A stretch of DNA of 64,000 bases, taken from NCBI GenBank assembly GCA_019828595.1, contig JAHQRK010000012.1, positions 62,001-126,000 on the forward strand. The letters run 5' to 3'. This document shows, piece after piece, positions 1 through 9,584 of the stretch. The notes under the pieces were generated by a model. That model saw only the letters and a program-made list of their open reading frames with translations, made no database searches and had not been told where the DNA came from. The position numbers and the translations under genes are program-made. Each line of letters opens with the position of its first letter. Positions within the stretch are counted from its first letter, which is position 1. This DNA comes from Aphanomyces cochlioides (lineage: Eukaryota; Oomycota; Saprolegniomycetes; Saprolegniales; Verrucalvaceae).

Positions 1-1223
1 GGGGTAGGGACAGGGGACATGAAGTGGAACTTGGACGAGCGCTCTGCTTTGTACAAGTGAAGTTGGAACGCCTGGTCTTGACGAAACTGCTTGTCTCGAT
101 CTTGCAGCTCGTGAATTTGCTTTTGAAGGTCTCGCACTCGATCCACCAGCACTGAATCTTGACGCATGTTGGGGACTTGCAAAAGCGAAGCGATCTCGAC
201 AGCTAACTTCTTCAACGGCAGACGTTGTTTCTCCAATCGTTGAGAATGGAATTCTTTGAGTTGGGAGCGGATATCATTGACCAGCATGTCGTAGGCCTTG
301 GAGATATTGTGGAATGTTGGAGACTTGTCCAAAAATCGATCCAGACATCCATGAACAATCTCGGCCGCTCGTGGTAGACGAAGTAGCCAAGTTGGAGCTT
401 TCCATGATCCAGAACCATGGCGCAATGTTTGACGCTTTGTGATGATACGACAAGCCACGTGGTCAGCCTGTGGAACGTGTGGCATGTGCGTCGCCTTCCA
501 ATGACGAAGACCCGCCAAGGTGGACGAACAAAAGATGTAGTCAAGTCGGTTGGTGAGTGTGGGACTTGTGAAGGTTCTTGCCACGGGGTTTTGACGGCGA
601 AACAGATCCACCAGAGACAAACTGTGCATCCATTGTTCCAGTTGAAGGGTGCCGGCCATGGTGGAGGTACTGGGTCTCAACGAATCCAAATCTTTGTTGA
701 GAGTGCAGTTGAAATCTCCTCCAACAATGTGGAGCGCATGTGGAGGAAAGTCGCGTGGCAATTCTTCGAAGTAACTTGCTCGTTCTTGGAAGGCTGCCGG
801 CGCATAGATATTGTGGAGAACGACTGTCAGTGGACCCAGAGTACATCGCACTTGTAGATAACGACCACGAAGCACTGGGTTGTCATGAGGGACTTGAGTG
901 GCGTTCTTCAAAGGAGAGTGAGGATGTATCAACGTAGCCAGACCTCCAGTGGCTGGCGACGTGGATACTTCAGGGTAAATAGGCTCTTCAAAGAACAAAG
1001 AGCCTTCGTGGTTTGTGATGCGTTGCCAATGGAACGCAACACGGTCGTGGAGACATGGCGTGCGGAAACGGGTTTCTTGGATAAAGGAAACGTCGTGAAC
1101 ACTTGATAGTTTGTCGAGGATGTACCGATGACTGTTGGAGAAGCCATTGGTGTTGAGGGAGATGATTTGTGGGTCCCAGTCCACGAGTTCAGTTGGGACA
1201 TCGGAGAAGTTGTTGTCACTCAT
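1..1223 (-). CDS. ORF2 N-terminal part: APE endonuclease domain (runs off window)
   Basis: This encodes the first ~408 residues of the LINE ORF2 polyprotein. The ATG at 1221-1223 is preceded by an in-frame GTG, so I took the ATG. The APE-type endonuclease motifs are present: SLNTNG near residue 23, QETRF near 50, NIYAP near 139, GGDFNC near 169, RLDYIF near 227 and ADHV near 254. In related LINEs this domain nicks the target DNA to start target-primed reverse transcription. The frame looks open to the window edge, where the sequence matches position 6283 of C2. The reverse transcriptase lies outside, so intactness of the whole gene cannot be judged. Confidence 0.85.
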   Translation of the reverse strand, partial: MSDNNFSDVPTELVDWDPQIISLNTNGFSNSHRYILDKLSSVHDVSFIQETRFRTPCLHDRVAFHWQRITNHEGSLFFEEPIYPEVSTSPATGGLATLIHPHSPLKNATQVPHDNPVLRGRYLQVRCTLGPLTVVLHNIYAPAAFQERASYFEELPRDFPPHALHIVGGDFNCTLNKDLDSLRPSTSTMAGTLQLEQWMHSLSLVDLFRRQNPVARTFTSPTLTNRLDYIFCSSTLAGLRHWKATHMPHVPQADHVACRIITKRQTLRHGSGSWKAPTWLLRLPRAAEIVHGCLDRFLDKSPTFHNISKAYDMLVNDIRSQLKEFHSQRLEKQRLPLKKLAVEIASLLQVPNMRQDSVLVDRVRDLQKQIHELQDRDKQFRQDQAFQLHLYKAERSSKFHFMSPVPT

Positions 1224-1301
1224 CACGAGTACAGATGAAAATGAGTAGAATGGAGGGGTCAGAGGGGAGGTTGAAATGGATTGAAGCAGGGGATAGAAGC
1301 C

Positions 1302-3303
1302 TTAGAGTTGATCGTCCTCCAAATCGAGGGGATCAATTTCGTCGGCGTTCATGGAGTGGTGAGCTTTGCTGCAGAGCTCGTCGATGTGGTAATTGTTGGT
1401 GATGCTTTTGAGCATCGAGATGGCCGACAAGACGGGAGCCGGCAAAGTGAACTTCTCGAGATTGTCGCTGAAGTTTTCGATCAAAGCAAACAGCGACCAG
1501 TCCGTCAAGCAGTTGGTGTCAGGCAATCTTGTTGCTTCTTGGTTCAATAGAACAGTCAGTGCCTCCGAGTTTGTGTAGAGGTCTGGGGCCCGATTTGAGA
1601 GGAATAAGTCAATCGTAGCAAGTGCAAAGAGGATGCGCTTGATCTCTGGTATGTCCGTGGTCAATTCTTCCAAGACTTCTGACGGGTGAATCTTGTATTG
1701 AGCCATGAAGTTGACGTGATGTTTGTAGTTGTGAGGCTTGCCTTGAGCTTTTAACAAAGCCATCTTGCGCTCAATAGTCTTGGTTGCAACAAGTGACTGA
1801 AACAAACTGAGGTCTTCATCTTGTGCGTACATAGCATGTGCAACGAGCTGAGGATCATCTCGCAAAATGCGTTGACATTCGGTGATACTGCCTTCGACTT
1901 TCTTGTCTCGAATGATCTTCTTCGCCAATTCGAGGTGGGCTGCAGCAGACTTGTTAAGTCGTTGTTTCTTCGCTTTGCCTTTGGTCTTTTTCGGGCGTGG
2001 CGCACTTGAATCTTCCAATATAATTCGAGGCACTGCAAAGTCTTCAAACGAGAGTTCCACGTCGTCTTCTTCGAGGATATGAAAACGGTTGGATGTCGGC
2101 AGGGGATCCAAACGTGGGGACGAAGGCAAAGTACGTTTTGGAGCTGGTCCAGACCGGTAGCCCGTTACCAATTGAAGGTCCAGCGAGTTCTTGGGCTGCT
2201 CACTTGGTGGAGCAAGAGCGGGCGATTCGTTGGTAGACATTTCCACATCTTCTTGTTGTTTGTCTTGTCCATTGTTGTTAGGGGGATCGCTGTCACCAGA
2301 CATATCGACATCAGAGCCATGAGAAGGAGCTGTTGGCTGGTGGTTGTTCATCTTGACCATCTTCAGATGCCTCAGTTGAGTCGGCCTTGCCTTCCGCATT
2401 TGTTCCAGGGTCTTGATCATGATCGTCTCCATCATGTTCAGGTTCTTTTTCTCCTGACGGAGGAGATTTTGCCGCTGCCTTGGCCGCTTTTGCCTTCGCT
2501 TTTTCAGCCTTGGCCTCTGCACGTCGTGAAACAATCGACGGAGGCAATGTCTTGTTCAGAGCAGCGATCTTGTGCTGAAACACGACGACAAAAGGCTGAC
2601 CCGACGGATCCGTAATGGTGATTTCGCGTAGTGCGTCGCCGGATTTTGGCACCAGCACTGCAGGAGGCGCAGACGACTTGAAAATGACTCTCAAATGCGG
2701 CGACTTGATGTTCTGACCAGCAGTAGGGTTGAATGCTGCTATCACTGACTTGGTCAATGCAGCCATTTTCTTGACAATTGCCTTGGCCATCGAAGGGTGA
2801 CTGACCTTGTTGAACGTAACGTAGTAGTTGTTGCCATAACGCGAGTATTTGGGAACCAGGAAATCTTTGCCACCAAGTCGAAACGTTGTGCCTCCCATTT
2901 CCACGCACGTAGACAAGTTGTAACTTGAGATCACAATGGTCTGTGGGTTCTTCTTGTGGATCAAAATGTTCGGAAATTTGGAGCCCCATAACGAACCAGG
3001 ATTTTCCTTGACAAATTGATCGCAGATGACTTTTTCGGACCAGTCCTTGTAGGCTTCGCCCAACTTGACTGTGAGCTCGTACACTTGGGACTGGGGGGTG
3101 AGCAAAATGTTTTCAATGAAGGCGTCCATGTCACCAGAGTCTTTGTAGAATGCGTCCGCCATGGCCTCGCATCGCGCAATATCGTCATCGGCAATAGCAT
3201 GAGCACCAGTGTTGCGATGTTTCGCGCCTTTGGGGGCATTGCCTTGCTTGGAATCTTTCTTGGACGAAGCTGAATCCTTGCCGGGAGTCTTTTGCGTCCA
3301 TGG
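1302..3303 (-). pseudogene. ORF1, 5'-truncated and frameshifted (C1)
   Basis: This encodes ORF1 from about residue 371 to the stop. An extra G at about 2340 (GGCTGGTGG where other copies have GGCTGTGG) shifts the frame, so the N-terminal domain (MADAF, ATG near 3162) is separated from the C-terminal half ending in DLEDDQL. The first ~370 residues were lost at the junction with C2. ORF1 products of LINEs generally bind the element RNA. I see no CCHC knuckle and do not recognise the fold here. Because of the frameshift this copy should not make full-length protein. Confidence 0.85.
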
Positions 3304-3355
3304 TTAAATGAGTTGTATTAACCTTATTTTTGAGCAAAGGCCCTAATGACTTACT

Positions 3356-3369
3356 AATTTGCCTCGTAC
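3356..3369 (+). repeat. 14-nt 3'UTR motif complementary to ORF1 5' end
   Basis: The plus strand reads AATTTGCCTCGTAC. The same 14 bases occur on the minus (sense) strand near the start of ORF1, so in the element RNA the two sites are perfectly complementary. The motif sits 52-65 bases from the tail end in each copy. C7 and C9 carry one change (TTGTCTCG). It may be a panhandle or circularisation element, or it may be chance. Confidence 0.6.
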
Positions 3370-3371
3370 TG

Positions 3372-3380
3372 TATAAATAG
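3372..3380 (+). promoter_or_regulatory. TATAAATAG string in 3'UTR, antisense strand
   Basis: A consensus-like TATA box on the plus strand, that is antisense to the element, 68-76 bases from the tail end and present in the equivalent place in the other tails I checked. If functional it would drive transcription antisense into ORF2. No initiator or other promoter element was identified, so this is a weak candidate. Confidence 0.2.
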
Positions 3381-3431
3381 AACTTGGAAAACAGAATATG
3401 GCAAAGTGGTCATTGAACAGGAGATGAAGTG

Positions 3432-3449
3432 GTGAGCCGTCATGCTCAC
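3432..3449 (-). other. Stem-loop directly after ORF2 stop (C2)
   Basis: GTGAGC at 3432-3437 pairs with GCTCAC at 3444-3449 around a 6-nt loop; most copies have a 5-nt loop. The stem abuts the TGA of ORF2. In C3 (9711-9733), C4 (13643-13665) and C12 (54489-54511) the stem grows to 9-10 bp and takes in the stop codon. Several known LINEs use a 3'UTR stem-loop for recognition by their own reverse transcriptase. That role here is inferred. Confidence 0.55.
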
Positions 3450-6400
3450 TCATGAAACGACGCTGTCAGGAATGATGTGTTGACGTAACCAGGGGTCCGA
3501 AGATAGATGCTTGAGCACATTGAATACCTTGGTGTATCCCTTCTTGAGAGGGAGATCAACCAGGAGCTGTTGTAGATGTAGCTTGATCAAAGAGGCAGCA
3601 TGAATGGCAACTTCCATCGGACTCTTCGCTGTGAGGTCGGGTCGAAAGGTGCGATCGGCACGTTGGAGCCATATTTGATAATACACGCAGGCTCGGACAA
3701 TCGGCCAGATCTTCAGATAGCCACGGATGTAGTATCCATCGGACGGCTTGGGCGTCTCGTAGAACATTTCCAGACACGTGGACGGAAAGGAACACTCGAG
3801 CAGTCGCTGGATTGTCTTGAAGGAATACCAAACAGATTGACCATATCCACAAGAGAACAGGAAATGCTCGTACGTCTCATTGACACGACAGAAGACACAC
3901 GTCGGCTTGGGGTCTTGGTACTGAAACAGATATTGCATGGCGTTGGCGCGGAGAAGGGTCTTGAAAATGAACTCTCCATATCGAGGGAGAATGTGGTCGG
4001 GTTGGAGGAAGGCGGCAAGTTGGGTAAGGCGCTTGGGGTCTTCGTAAAAGTTGGATGGCAGGTTGAGATGCTTGGTAGGAAGAATGGACGAGCTGACAGC
4101 TGGAGAAGCTCTGATCTTAGCCGATTTCGAAGTCGCAAGCGCCAACAAGATCGGACTCGAGTCAGGGTGTATCATCCAGTGCCATTCCATCCATTCAGAG
4201 CTTGGCGTCGGCAAGTGGAACACGAGAGCATCCTCTTCAGAAACAATCTCAAACAATCGTGATAACTTGGTCACCAAGATTGAGATCCATTGTTTCGTTG
4301 GAGGGACAAAATTGGCTTGGCGGCAGGCACGGTTGATTTTGTCGAACAAGATCGAAGCTGGCCAAACTCGCTGACACGGAGTCAACAAATGCGACAACTT
4401 CGTGATGTGAAGCGGCGCCAATACATTGGCTTGGTCTTGCGTCGATGTAGAGCACTGATCGTATAGGTCTTCGAGTCCAGGCAGATACGAGTTGTGCCAA
4501 AGGGGAACATCCAAAGATGAGATGTGATTTGGACAGCCGTACGGAGTCCAGCGGGATTCAAACCAGCTACTCAATAAGGCTTTCCACATTGGAGTGATAT
4601 TGGGATTCTTGTACAGTTGTCTGATGAATGCAGAAGAGCCATTTGCCAAGAGGAGATCTCGGGGGGAACCCCATGGATGAAAAGCCTTCTCGAGGAGAGT
4701 ATAGCCCGGCGTAATCCAGGCGGACATGGCAGACTTGCGGGGTGGGGTGGTGATGGCTTGAATGCATCTGATCATGACAGAGCGGTTGTGTTGTTGCCAT
4801 AAAGCAAGTGCATGGTGCAGGCCTAAGCCACCGGACTTCTTCGGCATGAATATGATCTCCTTTTTGATCAAACGGAGGCCATGGACAGAGGAGGATGGGT
4901 TGATTTCTTCACCATGCATAAATTGAAGCATGGCCTTGTCGATCTTTTTGGCCAGGTCTTTGTCGGCAGGGACAAAAGCCAGTTGGTACCATAACACAGG
5001 CAGACATATGCTGTGCAGGATAGTGACTTTTCCGGCCATGGTTCGAGCCTTGTAGAGCCACAAAGACAAGCGAGCCACAAACTTCTCAAACACGTAATTG
5101 AAACGTGCCAATGGAGAAAGATTGGGCGCAACCAAGATACCAAGAGCCTTCACGGGACTGTCGGAAGTAACTTGTAGTGAGGCAAGGTTCCCATTCAACT
5201 GGCTGTAGGTCAGAATTTGGGTCTTGTCTACGTTGAGTCGGAAACCAGACTTGTCGCAAAAGGTTTGAACCAATGCAAGCTGCCGGTGGAGGCACGTCTC
5301 ATTTGCCGCATAGAGTTGCGAGTCGTCGGCAAAGTAACTCCCAGTGTGGTAGCGATCCCCACACTTGATGCCATAGTTGGAGTGTTGCCGTAGGAGTTGG
5401 CACATCGGTTCCAAAGCGATCACAAACAGAAGTGGCGACAGTGGATCACCTTGCAACACACCGCGTGAGATGTGAACTGGCTTGGACAAGAAGCCGTTCA
5501 CCAAGATGCGAGACTTGCGGTCCGAGTACAGTACGCGAACCATGTCAACAAAGGTTTCGGGAAAGCCATAGTGACGGACGACGCGGAGCAAGTACGCGTG
5601 GTCCACGCGATCAAAAGCTTTCTCAAAGTCAAGCAGTGCCACCATCGAGGACGGACTGTGTAGTTTGATGTGGTGCAGCATGTCATCCAGTCGTGCAATA
5701 TTGGTTTGGATATTGCTTCGACGGATAAAGCCTTGCTGGTCCGGGTGGATGATGTGTCGAATGTGGCGCTGGAGTCGATAAGCCAGAATACTCGTCAGGA
5801 TTTTCACATCCGTGTTGAGTAGGCTAATGGGCCGATAGTTCTTGGCTTGTGACTTGGGGCCTTTCTTGTGCAGCAACACCAGCGTACTGACAAGTTGCAT
5901 GGGAGTCAAGCGAGGGTGAGAATGGAGCTGGTGTGTGAATAGCTGCTCCAATACCAACGACCACTTGTGAGGTGCAAGTTTGAGGACTTCGAATGGCAGA
6001 GCGTTGGGACCTGGCGCTGAGTTCGAACTGCTGTGTCGAATAGCATGATAGAACTCGTTGGCGCGCAAGGGAGCCGACAGCTCTTTCTGGGCTTGCTCTG
6101 GCAGTTGCTTGTGTCGAGTCAATGGGGTCAGAAATGACGACACTTCGTCTCCAGATCGCTGCACCTCGGGAGCTGCAAACAAGTCCTTGTAGTAGTCGAC
6201 CAGGACGTCAGACATGCCTTGTTGATTGGAGACAACATTTCCATTGACATCCACCAACTCTTTGAAGACTGTCTTCTTCAAGGGGGTAGGGACAGGGGAC
6301 ATGAAGTGGAACTTGGACGAGCGCTCTGCTTTGTACAAGTGAAGTTGGAACGCCTGGTCTTGACGAAACTGCTTGTCTCGATCTTGCAGCTCGTGAATTT

Positions 6401-7505
6401 GCTTTTGAAGGTCTCGCACTCGATCCACCAGCACTGAATCTTGACGCATGTTGGGGACTTGCAAAAGCGAAGCGATCTCGACAGCTAACTTCTTCAACGG
6501 CAGACGTTGTTTCTCCAATCGTTGAGAATGGAATTCTTTGAGTTGGGAGCGGATATCATTGACCAGCATGTCGTAGGCCTTGGAGATATTGTGGAATGTT
6601 GGAGACTTGTCCAAAAATCGATCCAGACATCCATGAACAATCTCGGCCGCTCGTGGTAGACGAAGTAGCCAAGTTGGAGCTTTCCATGATCCAGAGCCAT
6701 GGCGCAATGTTTGACGCTTTGTGATGATACGACAAGCCACGTGGTCAGCCTGTGGAACGTGTGGCATGTGCGTCGCCTTCCAATGACGAAGACCCGCCAA
6801 GGTGGACGAACAAAAGATGTAGTCAAGTCGGTTGGTGAGTGTGGGACTTGTGAAGGCTCGTGCCACGGGGTTTTGACGGCGAAACAGATCCACCAGAGAC
6901 AAACTGTGCATCCATTGTTCCAGTTGAAGGGTGCCGGCCATGGTGGAGGTACTGGGTCTCAACGAATCCAAATCTTTGTTGAGAGTGCAGTTGAAATCTC
7001 CTCCAACAATGTGGAGCGCATGTGGAGGAAAGTCGCGTGGCAATTCTTCGAAGTAACTTGCTCGTTCTTGGAAGGCTGCCGGCGCATAGATATTGTGGAG
7101 AACGACTGTCAGTGGACCCAGAGTACATCGCACTTGTAGATAACGACCACGAAGCACTGAGTTGTCATGAGGGACTTGAGTGGCGTTCTTCAAAGGAGAG
7201 TGAGGATGTATCAACGTAGCCAGACCTCCAGTGGCTGGCGACGTGGATACTTCAGGGTAAATAGGCTCTTCAAAGAACAAAGAGCCTTCGTGGTTTGTGA
7301 TGCGTTGCCAATGGAACGCAACACGGTCGTGGAGACATGGCGTGCGGAAACGGGTTTCTTGGATAAAGGAAACGTCGTGAACACTTGATAGTTTGTCGAG
7401 GATGTACCGATGACTGTTGGAGAAGCCATTGGTGTTGAGGGAGATGATTTGTGGGTCCCAGTCCACGAGTTCAGTTGGGACATCGGAGAAGTTGTTGTCA
7501 CTCAT
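3450..7505 (-). CDS. ORF2: APE endonuclease / reverse transcriptase, intact (C2)
   Basis: A 1,351-residue polyprotein that should nick DNA and copy the element RNA into the nick. Positions are approximate. APE endonuclease, residues 20-260: SLNTNG 23, QETRF 50, GGDFNC 169, RLDYIF 227, ADHV 254. Reverse transcriptase, roughly 490-800: HKKGPKSQAKNYRPISLLN near 547, DFEKAFDRV near 627, GVLQGDPLSP near 683, catalytic YFADD near 725, GFRLNVDKT near 755. Near the C-terminus a C-x2-C-x7-H-x4-C finger (C1204, C1207, H1215, C1220) resembles the zf-RVT class. The ATG at 7503-7505 is the first ATG in frame and follows ORF1 after 78 nt. Private changes include G-to-D in YSDRKS near 663. No break was found. 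Confidence 0.95.
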   Translation of the reverse strand: MSDNNFSDVPTELVDWDPQIISLNTNGFSNSHRYILDKLSSVHDVSFIQETRFRTPCLHDRVAFHWQRITNHEGSLFFEEPIYPEVSTSPATGGLATLIHPHSPLKNATQVPHDNSVLRGRYLQVRCTLGPLTVVLHNIYAPAAFQERASYFEELPRDFPPHALHIVGGDFNCTLNKDLDSLRPSTSTMAGTLQLEQWMHSLSLVDLFRRQNPVARAFTSPTLTNRLDYIFCSSTLAGLRHWKATHMPHVPQADHVACRIITKRQTLRHGSGSWKAPTWLLRLPRAAEIVHGCLDRFLDKSPTFHNISKAYDMLVNDIRSQLKEFHSQRLEKQRLPLKKLAVEIASLLQVPNMRQDSVLVDRVRDLQKQIHELQDRDKQFRQDQAFQLHLYKAERSSKFHFMSPVPTPLKKTVFKELVDVNGNVVSNQQGMSDVLVDYYKDLFAAPEVQRSGDEVSSFLTPLTRHKQLPEQAQKELSAPLRANEFYHAIRHSSSNSAPGPNALPFEVLKLAPHKWSLVLEQLFTHQLHSHPRLTPMQLVSTLVLLHKKGPKSQAKNYRPISLLNTDVKILTSILAYRLQRHIRHIIHPDQQGFIRRSNIQTNIARLDDMLHHIKLHSPSSMVALLDFEKAFDRVDHAYLLRVVRHYGFPETFVDMVRVLYSDRKSRILVNGFLSKPVHISRGVLQGDPLSPLLFVIALEPMCQLLRQHSNYGIKCGDRYHTGSYFADDSQLYAANETCLHRQLALVQTFCDKSGFRLNVDKTQILTYSQLNGNLASLQVTSDSPVKALGILVAPNLSPLARFNYVFEKFVARLSLWLYKARTMAGKVTILHSICLPVLWYQLAFVPADKDLAKKIDKAMLQFMHGEEINPSSSVHGLRLIKKEIIFMPKKSGGLGLHHALALWQQHNRSVMIRCIQAITTPPRKSAMSAWITPGYTLLEKAFHPWGSPRDLLLANGSSAFIRQLYKNPNITPMWKALLSSWFESRWTPYGCPNHISSLDVPLWHNSYLPGLEDLYDQCSTSTQDQANVLAPLHITKLSHLLTPCQRVWPASILFDKINRACRQANFVPPTKQWISILVTKLSRLFEIVSEEDALVFHLPTPSSEWMEWHWMIHPDSSPILLALATSKSAKIRASPAVSSSILPTKHLNLPSNFYEDPKRLTQLAAFLQPDHILPRYGEFIFKTLLRANAMQYLFQYQDPKPTCVFCRVNETYEHFLFSCGYGQSVWYSFKTIQRLLECSFPSTCLEMFYETPKPSDGYYIRGYLKIWPIVRACVYYQIWLQRADRTFRPDLTAKSPMEVAIHAASLIKLHLQQLLVDLPLKKGYTKVFNVLKHLSSDPWLRQHIIPDSVVS

Positions 7506-7583
7506 CACGAGTACAGATGAAAATGAGTAGAATGGAGGGGTCAGAGGGGAGGTTGAAATGGATTGAAGCAGGGGATAGAAGCC

Positions 7584-9584
7584 TTAGAGTTGATCGTCCT
7601 CCAAATCGAGGGGATCAATTTCGTCGGCGTTCATGGAGTGGTGAGCTTTGCTGCAGAGCTCGTCGATGTGGTAATTGTTGGTGAAGCTTTTGAGCATCGA
7701 GATGGCCGACAAGACGGGAGCCGGCAAAGTGAACTTCTCGAGATTGTCGCTGAAGTTTTCGATCAAAGCAAACAGCGACCAGTCCGTCAAGCAGTTGGTG
7801 TCAGGCAATCTTGTTGCTTCTTGGTTCAATAGAACAGTCAGTGCCTCCGAGTTTGTGTAGAGGTCTGGGGCCCGATTTGAGAGGAATAAGTCAATCGTAG
7901 CAAGTGCAAAGAGGATGCGCTTGATCTCTGGTATGTCCGTGGTCAATTCTTCCAAGATTTCTGACGGGTGAATCTTGTATTGAGCCATGAAGTTGACGTG
8001 ATGTTTGTAGTTGTGAGGCTTGCCTTGAGCTTTTAACAAAGCCATCTTGCGCTCAATAGTCTTGGTTGCAACAAGTGACTGAAACAAACTGAGGTCTTCA
8101 TCTTGTGCGTACATAGCATGTGCAACGAGCTGAGGATCATCTCGCAAAATGCGTTGACATTCGGTGATACTGCCTTCGACTTTCTTGTCTCGAATGATCT
8201 TCTTCGCCAATTCGAGGTGGGCTGCAGCAGACTTGTTAAGTCGTTGTTTCTTCGCTTTGCCTTTGGTCTTTTTCGGGCGTGGCGCACTTGAATCTTCCAA
8301 TACAATTCGAGGCACTGCAAAGTCTTCAAACGAGAGTTCCACGTCGTCTTCTTCGAGGATATGAAAACGGTTGGATGTCGGCAGGGGATCCAAACGTGGG
8401 GACGAAGGCAAAGTACGTTTTGGAGCTGGTCCAGACCGGTAGCCCGTTACCAATTGAAGGTCCAGCGAGTTCTTGGGCTGCTCACTTGGTGGAGCAAGAG
8501 CGGGCGATTCGTTGGTAGACATTTCCACATCTTCTTGTTGTTTGTCTTGTCCATTGTTGTTAGGGGGATCGCTGTCACCAGACATATCGACATCAGAGCC
8601 ATGAGAAGGAGCTGTTGGCTGTGGTTGTTCATCTTGACGATCTCCAGATGCCTCAGTTGAGTCGGCCTCGCCTTCCGCATTTGTTCCAGGGTCTTGATCA
8701 TGATCGTCTCCATCAGGTTCAGGTTCTTTTTCTCCTGACGGAGGAGATTTTGCCGCTGCCTTGGCCGCTTTTGCCTTCGCTTTTTCAGCCTTGGCCTCTG
8801 CACGTCGTGAAACAATCGACGGAGGCAATGTCTTGTTCAGAGCAGCGATCTTGTGCTGAAACACGACGACAAAAGGCTGACCCGACGGATCCGTAATGGT
8901 GATTTCGCGTAGTGCGTCGCCGGATTTTGGCACCAGCACTGCAGGAGGCGCAGACGACTTGAAAATGACTCTCAAATGCGGCGACTTGATGTTCTGACCA
9001 GCAGTAGGGTTGAATGCTGCTATCACTGACTTGGTCAATGCAGCCATTTTCTTGACAATCGCCTTGGCCATCGAAGGGTGACTGACCTTGTTGAACGTAA
9101 CGTAGTAGTTGTTGCCATAACGCGAGTACTTGGGAACCAGGAAGTCTTTGCCACCAAGTCGAAACGTTGTGCCTCCCATTTCCACGCACGTAGACAAGTT
9201 GTAACTTGAGATCACAATGGTCTGTGGGTTCTTCTTGTGGATCAAAATGTTCGGAAATTTGGAGCCCCATAACGAACCAGGATTTTCCTTGACAAATTGA
9301 TCGCAGATGACTTTTTCGGACCAGTCCTTGTAGGCTTCGCCCAACTTGACTGTGAGCTCGTACACTTGGGACTGGGGGGTGAGCAAAATGTTTTCAATGA
9401 AGGCGTCCATGTCACCAGAGTCTTTGTAGAATGCGTCCGCCATGGCCTCGCATCGCGCAATATCGTCATCGGCAATAGCATGAGCACCAGTGTTGCGATG
9501 TTTCGCGCCTTTGGGGGCATTGCCTTGCTTGGAATCTTTCTTGGACGAAGCTGAATCCTTGCCGGGAGTCTTTTGCGTCCATGG
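7584..9584 (-). CDS. ORF1, 5'-truncated, frame otherwise open (C2)
   Basis: ORF1 from about residue 371 to the DLEDDQL stop, with no internal stop. The first in-frame ATG kept is that of MADAF (9441-9443), giving 619 residues. Visible parts, numbered from the full protein: a well-conserved globular region about 418-625; a Lys/Ala-rich helix about 629-650; an acidic, Asp/Glu/Gln-rich linker about 655-740; a basic patch (KKTKGKAKKQR) about 807-817 that could be a nuclear signal or bind RNA; and a helical C-terminal domain to 1036. Probably the RNA-binding partner of ORF2 by position. I do not recognise the fold and see no zinc knuckle. The N-terminal third is missing. Confidence 0.8.
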   Translation of the reverse strand, partial: PWTQKTPGKDSASSKKDSKQGNAPKGAKHRNTGAHAIADDDIARCEAMADAFYKDSGDMDAFIENILLTPQSQVYELTVKLGEAYKDWSEKVICDQFVKENPGSLWGSKFPNILIHKKNPQTIVISSYNLSTCVEMGGTTFRLGGKDFLVPKYSRYGNNYYVTFNKVSHPSMAKAIVKKMAALTKSVIAAFNPTAGQNIKSPHLRVIFKSSAPPAVLVPKSGDALREITITDPSGQPFVVVFQHKIAALNKTLPPSIVSRRAEAKAEKAKAKAAKAAAKSPPSGEKEPEPDGDDHDQDPGTNAEGEADSTEASGDRQDEQPQPTAPSHGSDVDMSGDSDPPNNNGQDKQQEDVEMSTNESPALAPPSEQPKNSLDLQLVTGYRSGPAPKRTLPSSPRLDPLPTSNRFHILEEDDVELSFEDFAVPRIVLEDSSAPRPKKTKGKAKKQRLNKSAAAHLELAKKIIRDKKVEGSITECQRILRDDPQLVAHAMYAQDEDLSLFQSLVATKTIERKMALLKAQGKPHNYKHHVNFMAQYKIHPSEILEELTTDIPEIKRILFALATIDLFLSNRAPDLYTNSEALTVLLNQEATRLPDTNCLTDWSLFALIENFSDNLEKFTLPAPVLSAISMLKSFTNNYHIDELCSKAHHSMNADEIDPLDLEDDQL

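Larger units (their letters stand above)
1..3303 (-). mobile_element. LINE copy C1, partial (left window edge)
   Basis: Minus-strand LINE copy holding the 5' part of ORF2, the inter-ORF spacer and a 5'-truncated ORF1. Its 3' part lies beyond the left edge. The 5' end stops inside ORF1 at CATGG, and the tail of C2 begins at the next base. C2 is truncated at exactly the same place, so C1 and C2 look like two repeats of one unit about 6.28 kb long. Confidence 0.93.
3304..3449 (-). other. LINE 3'UTR / fixed 3' tail (representative, C2)
   Basis: This 146-nt tail is present in every copy whose 3' end lies in the window. On the plus strand it starts TTAAATGAGTTG at the junction and ends at the ORF2 stop. 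It contains a 14-nt stretch complementary to the start of ORF1 (3356-3369), the string TATAAATAG on the plus (antisense) strand (3372-3380) and a stem-loop abutting the ORF2 stop. In sense orientation the final bases are CTCATTTAA followed by CC shared with the next copy. There is no poly(A) or microsatellite tail. Equivalent tails begin at 9585, 13517, 21627, 24612, 32646, 36147, 44185, 47686, 51735, 54363 and 60829. Confidence 0.9.
3304..9584 (-). mobile_element. LINE copy C2 (6.28 kb, 5'-truncated in ORF1)
   Basis: It holds the 3'UTR (3304-3449), an intact ORF2 and an ORF1 truncated at the same CATGG as C1. It joins C1 on its 3' side and C3 on its 5' side with no bases between. There is no poly(A) and no target-site duplication longer than the shared GG. 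Confidence 0.95.

Noticed and set aside
417..857. Recurrent plus-strand frames of 60-220 codons throughout the array (for example 3600-4262, 54659-55321).
   Set aside because: They lie antisense to ORF1 or ORF2, change length or break between copies, and show no domain. They are shadows of the real coding strand.
3304..3307. TTAA at every junction, as for piggyBac-type DNA transposons.
   Set aside because: The TTAA is the first part of a conserved 146-nt LINE tail and is not duplicated on both sides. There are no terminal inverted repeats or transposase, and the coding content is APE endonuclease plus reverse transcriptase.
7506..7508. GTG codon directly before the ORF2 ATG as the start of ORF2.
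   Set aside because: The adjacent ATG is the expected eukaryotic start, so the ORF2 length is taken as 1,351 residues.
3304..9584. LTR retrotransposon or retrovirus-like element.
   Set aside because: No LTRs, protease, integrase or RNase H motif were found. The order APE endonuclease, RT, Cys/His finger and one-sided truncation are those of a LINE.
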